This document shows positions 1 to 6,085 of a stretch of DNA of 10,975 nucleotides, piece by piece; the first letter of the stretch is position 1, and each line of letters opens with the position of its first letter. Source of the stretch: an uncultured Desulfovibrionaceae bacterium (GTDB taxonomy: Bacteria; Desulfobacterota; Desulfovibrionia; Desulfovibrionales; Desulfovibrionaceae); the NCBI GenBank assembly GCA_949427775.1, contig CASQEL010000037.1:1-10975 (forward strand), read 5' to 3'. Below the pieces are notes generated by a model, which saw only the letters and a list, made by a program, of their open reading frames with translations, did not search any database and was not told where the DNA came from. The position numbers and the translations under genes were made by a program.

Positions 1-2064
1 GCCGTCACCTCGCCTGAAACCGAAGGTCTTGTGCGCGCGGCTCATGAGGCATTGGAAGAGTACGGCAAGATCAACAAGAAGCTGACGCAGGAGGCCGTGC
101 TGGCCATCATGGCCATTCAGGATGCCGGACGGCTGGCCGACGCCATCATGCCGCATCTCAAGGTGGACTACCGCAAAAAGCAGGAGGCGCTGGAAATTGT
201 TGAAGCTCCGGCCCGCCTGGAAAAAGTGTACGAAACGTTGCAGGGCGAGTTGGCCGTGGCCTCCGTGGAAAAACGCATCAAAAGCCGCGTCAAAAACCAG
301 ATGGAGCGCAACCAGCGCGAGTACTATCTGAACGAGCAGATGAAGGCCATCAACAAGGAAATGGGACGCGAGGACGACCCTCAGGCCGAAGTGGCCGAGC
401 TGGAGCAGCGCCTCAAAGACCGCGACATGCCGGAAGAAGCTCGGGAAAAAGCGCTGCGCGAAGCCAAGAAGCTGCGGACCATGCCGCCTTCCTCCGCGGA
501 ATACACGGTGGTGCGCAATTATGTGGACTGGATTCTGGATCTGCCCTGGAACGATCTGAAAACCATTGATATTGATATTCAGAAGGCCCGCGAAATCCTG
601 GACGGCGACCATTACGGCCTGGAGAAACCCAAGGAGCGCATTCTGGAATATCTGGCGGTGCAGAAACTGTCCAACGGCCTCAGGGGACCCATTCTGTGCT
701 TTGTCGGCCCTCCGGGCGTGGGCAAAACCTCCCTGGCCAAGTCCGTGGCTCGGGCCACGGGACGCGATTTCGTGCGTCTGTCGCTGGGCGGCGTGCGGGA
801 CGAGGCCGAAATCCGCGGCCACCGGCGCACCTATGTGGGCGCGTTGCCGGGCAAGATCATCCAATCCCTGAAGCGGATCAAATCCAACAACCCGTTGTTC
901 TGCCTGGATGAAATCGACAAGCTCAGCGCCGACTTCCGGGGCGATCCGGCTTCGGCGCTGCTGGAGGTGCTGGACCCGGAACAGAACAACGCCTTCATGG
1001 ATCACTATCTGGACCTGGACTATGATCTGTCCAGGATCTTTTTCATCACCACAGCCAATTCGTTGCATTCCATTCCCGCGCCGTTGCAGGACCGCATGGA
1101 AATCATCGAGCTGAACAGTTATCTGGAAACCGAAAAGCGCCGCATTGCCCGGCAATTCCTGTTGCCGCGGCAGATCGAGATGCATGGCCTGAAGGAGCAG
1201 AATATCAGAGTCTCCGACAACGCCTTGCTGGACGTGGTGCGTTGCTACACCCGTGAGGCCGGAGTGCGCAATCTGGAGCGGGAAATCGCGGCGTTGTGCC
1301 GCAAGGTGGCCATCCGTCTGGTGGAAGATGAGGATTTGGAGAAGTGCATCACCATTTCCCAGCAGAATCTGAGCACCTTCCTCGGGGTCAAGAAATTCCG
1401 TCATGACGAACGCGAATCTTCGCCGCAGGTGGGCGTGTGCACCGGCATGGCCTACAATCAGCGCGGCGGTGAAATCCTGCTGGTGGAAACCAGCCTGATG
1501 CCGGGGTCCGGACATGTGGTGACTACCGGGCAACTGGGCGACGTGATGAAGGAGAGCGCCCAGGCGGCCTTGTCCTATGTCCGCTCAAGAGCCGACCTGT
1601 TCGGTCTGGACCCGCGCTTTTACCGCAAGGTGGACATCCATGTCCATGTGCCTTCCGGGGCCACGCCCAAGGACGGTCCCTCGGCGGGAATCACTCTGGC
1701 CACATCCATCACCTCGGCGCTGCTGGGCATCCCGGTGCGCAACGATGTGGCCATGACGGGAGAAATTTCCCTGCGCGGTCGGGTGCTGCCCATCGGGGGC
1801 CTGCGTGAAAAACTGTTGGCCGCCCGGCGCAGCGGCATCGCCAAGATCATCATGCCCCACGACAACGAAAAGGATCTCAAGGAAGTTCCGGAGGAAATTC
1901 TCAAGGATTTGGACATCGTGTTTGTGGATCATGTGGACGAAGTGCTGCCGGAAGCGCTGGACGCCCCTTCCGAGGAAATATTTGCGGGACGTGCCGAGAG
2001 TGAACCGCTGTACCGTTCCTTGCGCAAAGTGAAGTGCGTTGCCGGAGCGACTCCGGCGCAATAA
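1..2064 (+). CDS. lon: ATP-dependent Lon protease (5' end outside window)
   Basis: Lon is a cytoplasmic, homohexameric AAA+ serine protease that unfolds and degrades damaged and regulatory proteins. The reading frame is open from base 1, so the GTG at 31 is internal. Counting codons from base 1, the end of the N-terminal substrate-binding domain and its coiled coil (with the family motif QREYYLNEQMKAI near 105) is followed by the AAA+ module: Walker A GPPGVGKT at 236-243 (Lys242), Walker B LFCLDEID ending at Asp303-Glu304, sensor-1 Asn353 and sensor-2 Arg423. The protease domain has the catalytic Ser561 in PKDGPSAG and Lys604 in LREKLLAA. The 43-residue Ser-Lys spacing equals that of E. coli Lon (S679/K722), so about 118 residues are missing upstream. 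The C-terminal tail is roughly 20 residues longer than in E. coli. All catalytic residues are present and no frameshift is seen. It is the only plus-strand gene in the window and converges on the branching-enzyme gene. The family identification is secure. Confidence 0.98.
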   Translation, partial: AVTSPETEGLVRAAHEALEEYGKINKKLTQEAVLAIMAIQDAGRLADAIMPHLKVDYRKKQEALEIVEAPARLEKVYETLQGELAVASVEKRIKSRVKNQMERNQREYYLNEQMKAINKEMGREDDPQAEVAELEQRLKDRDMPEEAREKALREAKKLRTMPPSSAEYTVVRNYVDWILDLPWNDLKTIDIDIQKAREILDGDHYGLEKPKERILEYLAVQKLSNGLRGPILCFVGPPGVGKTSLAKSVARATGRDFVRLSLGGVRDEAEIRGHRRTYVGALPGKIIQSLKRIKSNNPLFCLDEIDKLSADFRGDPASALLEVLDPEQNNAFMDHYLDLDYDLSRIFFITTANSLHSIPAPLQDRMEIIELNSYLETEKRRIARQFLLPRQIEMHGLKEQNIRVSDNALLDVVRCYTREAGVRNLEREIAALCRKVAIRLVEDEDLEKCITISQQNLSTFLGVKKFRHDERESSPQVGVCTGMAYNQRGGEILLVETSLMPGSGHVVTTGQLGDVMKESAQAALSYVRSRADLFGLDPRFYRKVDIHVHVPSGATPKDGPSAGITLATSITSALLGIPVRNDVAMTGEISLRGRVLPIGGLREKLLAARRSGIAKIIMPHDNEKDLKEVPEEILKDLDIVFVDHVDEVLPEALDAPSEEIFAGRAESEPLYRSLRKVKCVAGATPAQ

Positions 2065-2157
2065 GCGCGCGTTCCCCGTCTTTACGAAACAGTGGTCCTC
2101 TCCATCGCCGTGCCCGTTGGCGACCCGTGAGGCCTGTTCCGTAGCGCCGTGCCCGGA

Positions 2158-2174
2158 CCGCCCGATATGGGCGG
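2158..2174. other. Small perfect inverted repeat downstream of lon
   Basis: CCGCCC, a five-base loop GATAT, then GGGCGG lie about 95 bases past the lon stop. The 6-bp GC stem could fold in RNA from either strand. No T-run follows it on the plus strand, so it is at best a weak or factor-assisted end for the lon transcript. The rest of the 2065-2230 stretch shows no gene and no other terminator for lon. Confidence 0.35.
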
Positions 2175-2231
2175 AACATTCCGCATGCGGACATCGCCCC
2201 TTGGCGGACGGGTGACGCAAAGGCATTTCGG

Positions 2232-2265
2232 AAAAAAACAGGGGGCGGTATTGCGCCGCCCCCTG
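2232..2265 (-). terminator. Intrinsic terminator of the branching-enzyme gene
   Basis: On the minus strand a 10-bp GC-rich stem (CAGGGGGCGG pairing with CCGCCCCCTG) closes a 7-base loop and runs straight into seven T residues (the A-run at 2232-2238 on the plus strand). It lies 25 bases past the stop codon of the minus-strand branching-enzyme gene. On the plus strand the stem is not followed by T residues, so it should act mainly in the minus direction and not as the lon terminator. Confidence 0.9.
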
Positions 2266-2290
2266 CCTGAAAGCATTTCTTCGGGGTTCA

Positions 2291-4723
2291 TCAGGCCCGC
2301 AACAGCACGAGGGCCGTCAACGGCGGCAGGTACAGGGTAATGCGCTGTTCCGTCGCGCCGGAGGCCGGATCGGAAAAATGCTCCACCGGCGGTTCAGTGA
2401 CGGTCAGATTGCTGTGACCGGCATAGCGATCTTCGTCCGTGCTGAGGGTTTCCACATACTTGCCGGGTGTCGTCCATACTTCCAATGAAGGTCGGCTGCG
2501 CAGTTCGTGGAAGTTGAAGGCGCAGAACAGGCGGCCGCGCTCGAAGGCCAGGATGCGGTCTTCCTCGTCCAAATGCCGCAGTCGAACCTGTTCCCGGAAC
2601 TGCTCCGGATGACGGCGGACGATATGCAGCAGACAGTCGCGATCAAAGGCCGCCAGATCCGCATACTTCAGATCGTCCCGTTCCGTCAGATGCCACTGCC
2701 GGTGGGCGTAGGCCTCGCCGTCGATCCATTCCGGGTGGCCGAACTCGTCTCCCATGAAGTTGAGATAACCGTGAGCGGCTGTGGTCAGCGTCGCCAGCCG
2801 CATAAGTTTGTACAGCGCCAGACCGCGCGAAGTGTTCCAGGAATCCGTGAAGCGCGACATGTGGGTATGCATCTCGTCGCCGATGAGCCGCCAGATCATG
2901 GCGTCCTTGCCGTTGATGCATTGATCGTGGCAGGCCACGTAACTGATGGTGCGCTCATAGCGGCGGTGATTGGTCATTTCATGCCATAGCGTGCCTATGG
3001 GGCGGCCTTCCTTGATGAATTTTCCCCAAAAATCAGGAATGCCCATGGCGAAACGGTAGTCGAATCCCAGACCGGCGTCCCGCGTCGGGGACGTCATGCC
3101 CGGCATGCCGCTGAATTCCTCGGCCACAGTCAGGCTTTGCGGTTTCAGCTCGTGGATCAGGGTGTTGGCCAATTCCAGATAGAGCACGCCGTCCTCGTCC
3201 ACCCGGTTGCTGCCGTCGGCCGTGTAAAAGCAGCGCCCCACATGGCTGAAATCATCGCCGAAACCGTGATCACGATAGATCATGTTGCCCACGGCGTCGA
3301 AGCGGAACCCGTCCACATGAAATTCCTCCATCCACCAGCGGCAGTTGGAGAGCAGAAAACGCCGCGTCATTTCCTTGCCGTAGTCGAAGGACAATGTGCC
3401 CCACTGGTTGTCCTTGTCGGCGAAGAAATAGGCGCTTGCGTCGTAACGGGCGATGCCCTGTTCCGTGTTGGGGGCGGCGTGACTGTGCGTGATGTCCAGC
3501 AATATGGCCAGGCCCAGGCGATGGGCTTCGTCCACCAGCGCCTTGAAATCGTCGGGAAGACCGAAGCGGGAACTGGGCGCGAAATAATTGCTCACCTGGT
3601 AGCCGAAGGATTTGTACCGCGGGTGTTCAGGAATCCCCATAAGCTGGACGACGGTATATCCCGCATCCCGGATGCGCGGCAGGATGTCGCGGGCAAAGGC
3701 CGCATAACCGCCTACGCTGTGTTGCGTGCGTCCGACATAGGGCTGGGCGATGCCCACATGGGCTTCGTAGATACGGGGAAATTCCAGATTACGGGGATGA
3801 TCGTCGTGCCGGAATGTATAGGGCGTCGCGGGATCCCAGACGCGGGCGCACCATTGCTCCGGAACCTGGGCGTCCTGTTCCACCCAGCGGGCGAAGGCGG
3901 GCACCCGCCGTTGGGGGCGTCCGTCCGACGCGCCCGCGGCGTCGGGAAGCACGCGCAGTTCCATATACGCGCCGTGCGGGAGTTCTTCCTCGGGCACGTC
4001 AAGTTCCCACAACCCTTCGGGCGTCACGCGCCGGAAGGCGTATTTGGCCCAGCGTTGGAATTTGAGCCGATCCGTGGCCAGCCAAAGAGCGGTGGCGGCG
4101 GGCATCCATTCCCGCAACCGCCGGTAACGCCTGCCGTCGTCGGTCGTGATCGTATGCATGCCCAGGGTCAGGTGCAGATCCGCATAGTTTTGCAGAGAGC
4201 CGTACTGCTCCCGGATGCGGGCGATCTCCGCCGCAAAGCGATCCCGGCGCTGGAGAAGCGCGTCGACGTAAGGGCTGAGTTCCGCGTCCTGCAGGGGATT
4301 GCGGGGGTAGTCCAGAGACAGCTCCCACAACTCGGAACAGGCCCGAGTGTTGTCAGACAGACTGCAACAGGCGCGACAGCGGAGCGGATCGGGCTGATGC
4401 AGGCCGTCGCGAAGGCGGCGGGTCAGCAGATCGCGCAGAAAGCCGACAGCGAACGTCGCGCCCGGGGGCAGTTCCCGGTCCCGGATCGGTTCGGCGGGCA
4501 AGTCAAGATCCCGCAGTTCGACGCCGTGTTCGGTTTTCAGAAACACGGCGTCGAGAACAACGGGAACATCGCCGCTGTTGGTAAGGGTAATGTAGATATA
4601 TTCCAGGGTGGACGGCAGATGATGCGGCACATAGCTGCCCAGTCCGTAGATGACGGGCATGTTTTGCACCCGTGCGTCGTCGTGCACGCCTGTGAACACA
4701 CACAGAGACAGAGGGGCGGTCAT
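2291..4723 (-). CDS. glgB: 1,4-alpha-glucan branching enzyme, eukaryote-like GH13_8 type, with N-terminal extension
   Basis: The predicted 810-residue cytoplasmic enzyme would cut alpha-1,4-glucan chains and re-attach the pieces through alpha-1,6 bonds during glycogen synthesis. The sequence follows eukaryotic branching enzymes rather than E. coli GlgB: a helical lead-in (about 151-180), a CBM48-like region (about 185-285), then the GH13 barrel with YEAHVG at 319, ASFGY-type SFGYQVSNYFAPSSRFG at 372-388, region I DITHSH at 410-415, nucleophile Asp476 in DGFRFD, acid/base Glu535 in TVAEEFSGMP, stabiliser Asp600 in CHDQ, and YLNFMGDEFGHPEWID at 653-668. A beta-rich C-terminal domain ends the protein. 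The catalytic triad is intact. Human GBE1 is about 700 residues; the surplus is an N-terminal stretch of about 150 residues that I do not recognise and that has Cys116, 119, 120 and 129. The ATG start is supported by GGAGG seven bases upstream. No glgA, glgC or glgP is adjacent. An intrinsic terminator follows the gene. Confidence 0.93.
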   Translation of the reverse strand: MTAPLSLCVFTGVHDDARVQNMPVIYGLGSYVPHHLPSTLEYIYITLTNSGDVPVVLDAVFLKTEHGVELRDLDLPAEPIRDRELPPGATFAVGFLRDLLTRRLRDGLHQPDPLRCRACCSLSDNTRACSELWELSLDYPRNPLQDAELSPYVDALLQRRDRFAAEIARIREQYGSLQNYADLHLTLGMHTITTDDGRRYRRLREWMPAATALWLATDRLKFQRWAKYAFRRVTPEGLWELDVPEEELPHGAYMELRVLPDAAGASDGRPQRRVPAFARWVEQDAQVPEQWCARVWDPATPYTFRHDDHPRNLEFPRIYEAHVGIAQPYVGRTQHSVGGYAAFARDILPRIRDAGYTVVQLMGIPEHPRYKSFGYQVSNYFAPSSRFGLPDDFKALVDEAHRLGLAILLDITHSHAAPNTEQGIARYDASAYFFADKDNQWGTLSFDYGKEMTRRFLLSNCRWWMEEFHVDGFRFDAVGNMIYRDHGFGDDFSHVGRCFYTADGSNRVDEDGVLYLELANTLIHELKPQSLTVAEEFSGMPGMTSPTRDAGLGFDYRFAMGIPDFWGKFIKEGRPIGTLWHEMTNHRRYERTISYVACHDQCINGKDAMIWRLIGDEMHTHMSRFTDSWNTSRGLALYKLMRLATLTTAAHGYLNFMGDEFGHPEWIDGEAYAHRQWHLTERDDLKYADLAAFDRDCLLHIVRRHPEQFREQVRLRHLDEEDRILAFERGRLFCAFNFHELRSRPSLEVWTTPGKYVETLSTDEDRYAGHSNLTVTEPPVEHFSDPASGATEQRITLYLPPLTALVLLRA

Positions 4724-5063
4724 GGGCGACCCTCCAGAGGTTGGAGCGTTTCGGAGAACATGCCTCGTTTACCATGCCTTTTCCGTCCCGCGGCGTTGCG
4801 GGGCAAGCATTGACCTTGCGGCAGGTTCACTACAGCTTCGGCCAATGCCTGCCTTGCGCCTTGCCTGCCGAAAAAATTCGACGTTTCGCGGACGGCGTTG
4901 TAATGCGGGCTGCCCCTGGAGCAGATTCGCTGTGACTTTGCACAAGGTCACAGCTGAAAGGCACGCTCGCTCCGGCAGGGAACAGCGCACATACAGTGCG
5001 CGTAGCCTTCGCGGCGGCCGCCTGCTCCCGCAGTCGGCAGAGCATTTTCAATGTGCAAATGCC
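4724..5063. other. 340-base gap upstream of the branching-enzyme gene, no credible gene
   Basis: This stretch separates the dehydrogenase stop from the glgB start, both on the minus strand, so it should hold the 3' end of the dehydrogenase transcript and the glgB promoter and leader. The short open frames in it (about 70 codons, minus strand) are arginine- and alanine-rich, have no recognisable motif and overlap each other in different frames, so I do not call them. I see the glgB ribosome binding site (GGAGG, complement of 4731-4735) and a 26-bp palindrome at 4929-4954. I cannot pick out a convincing -35/-10 pair or an intrinsic terminator for the dehydrogenase. Confidence 0.6.
4929..4954. 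promoter_or_regulatory. 26-bp near-perfect palindrome, candidate operator or RNA hairpin
   Basis: Arms GCTGTGAC and GTCACAGC flank a centre that itself continues the symmetry (TTG, CA, CAA), with only one mismatched pair (T/G, which would be a wobble pair in RNA). It lies about 205 bases upstream of the glgB start and about 110 bases past the dehydrogenase stop. The half-site TGTGA resembles CRP/FNR-family half-sites, but the two half-sites are 12 bases apart instead of 6, so it is not a standard CRP box. It could be an operator for another dimeric regulator or the stem of a transcript-end hairpin. No T-run follows on either strand. Confidence 0.5.
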
Positions 5064-5957
5064 CTAATCAGCTCTCGCCGAGAGAGCGGCCAATCCCCGG
5101 ATGAGGGATTGGGTGCCTTTTTTGCCGTACCCCTGCGCCGTCAGCGCCTGGTAGGCCTGTTCGGCGGCGGCCAGACCGGGCAGCACCAGATTCATGCGGC
5201 GGCATTCGTCCATGCACAGCCGAAGATCCTTGAGAAAGTGTTCCACATAAAAACCGGGCTCAAAATCGCCGTCCACGATGCGGCGGCCCAGGGTGCCCAT
5301 GGCGGTGCTCCCGGCCGCTCCCGGAATGACGGTTTCCAGCCACTGACGGACGTCCAGCCGCTCTTCCCGCGCGAAGAGCAGGGATTCGCAGACGCTGAAC
5401 ATGACCCCGGCGATGGCCACCTGATTGGCCAGCTTGGCCTTTTGTCCGGCGCCGGGCAGGCCGCAGTGCACCACGGTCCGGCCCATGACTTCCAGGCAGG
5501 GTTTCAACCTGCGGAACGCATCCGTATCGCCGCCCACGAAGATGGACAGCCGGGCTTCGCGCGCGCCCACGTCGCCGCCCGTGACCGGCGCGTCCGCCCC
5601 GTGACAGCCCCGGGCCGCGGCGGCCTCGGCAATGCGCGCGGCCAGAGCCGGAGAACTGGTGGTCATGTCGCAGATTACGCCGCCGGAGCGCAACCCGGCC
5701 AACGCGCCGTCTTCGCCCAAAATGACCTCTTCCACATCCCTGGGAAAGCCGACGATGGAAAAAACGATGTCCGAGGCGGCTCCCACGGCCTTGGGAGAAT
5801 CGGCCCAGACCGCGCCCGCGTCGAGCAGGGGTTGGGCTTTGGCTTTGGTGCGGTTGAAGACGGTCAGGGGATAGCCGGCCTTGCGCAGGTGCCCGGCCAT
5901 GGATGCGCCCATGACGCCGGTGCCTATCCAGCCGATGTGGGGTTTGGTGTCAGACAT
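5064..5957 (-). CDS. NAD(P)-dependent beta-hydroxyacid dehydrogenase family oxidoreductase
   Basis: The predicted 297-residue soluble enzyme belongs to the family of 3-hydroxyisobutyrate dehydrogenase, tartronate semialdehyde reductase (GarR/GlxR) and related reductases, which oxidise or reduce small beta-hydroxyacids or their semialdehydes. Visible motifs are the Rossmann dinucleotide loop GTGVMG at 12-17, NRT at 35-37 (an arginine here often goes with NADP preference), the substrate loop DAPVTGG at 122-128, and GAGQKAKLANQ at 169-179 with the catalytic lysine at 175. The KLANQ form is like that of GarR. The all-helical C-terminal domain (about 165-297) is complete and the length is typical. 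ATG is chosen because AAAGGAG lies six bases upstream. The gene is flanked by gaps of 128 and 340 bases, so it may be its own transcription unit. Neighbours give no clue to the substrate, so no gene symbol is assigned. Confidence 0.93.
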   Translation of the reverse strand: MSDTKPHIGWIGTGVMGASMAGHLRKAGYPLTVFNRTKAKAQPLLDAGAVWADSPKAVGAASDIVFSIVGFPRDVEEVILGEDGALAGLRSGGVICDMTTSSPALAARIAEAAAARGCHGADAPVTGGDVGAREARLSIFVGGDTDAFRRLKPCLEVMGRTVVHCGLPGAGQKAKLANQVAIAGVMFSVCESLLFAREERLDVRQWLETVIPGAAGSTAMGTLGRRIVDGDFEPGFYVEHFLKDLRLCMDECRRMNLVLPGLAAAEQAYQALTAQGYGKKGTQSLIRGLAALSARAD

Positions 5958-6026
5958 GCGGTGCTCCTTTGTTCACTATAGCGGAATGCTCTCTTTGTTC
6001 TTCCGCGAGTCTCTCGCTGCCGCCAT

Positions 6027-6076
6027 AACGGCATATTGCGGAGTACCCGCGGCATGATTCCGGCGAATATGCCGTT
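6027..6076. repeat. 11-bp inverted repeat enclosing a small hairpin
   Basis: AACGGCATATT at 6027-6037 and its exact reverse complement at 6066-6076 are separated by 28 bases. The spacer contains a second perfect inverted repeat, GCGG-AGTAC-CCGC at 6038-6050. The structure sits between the tagR-like stop and the dehydrogenase start, ten bases past the stop. In RNA it could form a branched hairpin that ends or protects the 3' end of the tag transcript, though no T-run follows. In DNA the two arms could be paired protein-binding sites for the dehydrogenase promoter. Confidence 0.5.
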
Positions 6077-6085
6077 GAAACCGTA

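Noticed and set aside
3137..4813. 558-codon open frame on the plus strand opposite the branching-enzyme gene
   Set aside because: It is antisense to a gene with an intact catalytic triad and strong family motifs. The protein has no recognisable motif, and long antisense frames are expected in GC-rich coding DNA.
4930..4953. Classical CRP site in the glgB upstream palindrome
   Set aside because: The TGTGA and TCACA halves are 12 bases apart instead of the 6 needed for CRP, so the element is reported only as an uncharacterised palindrome.
4769..5051. Two overlapping minus-strand frames of 73 codons in the gap upstream of glgB
   Set aside because: Low-complexity composition, no motif, and mutually overlapping in different frames; neither can be supported as a gene.
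5975..5980. TATAGT as a -10 box for the dehydrogenase gene
   Set aside because: There is no matching -35 element at 16-18 bases, and a start point there would fall inside the ribosome binding site.
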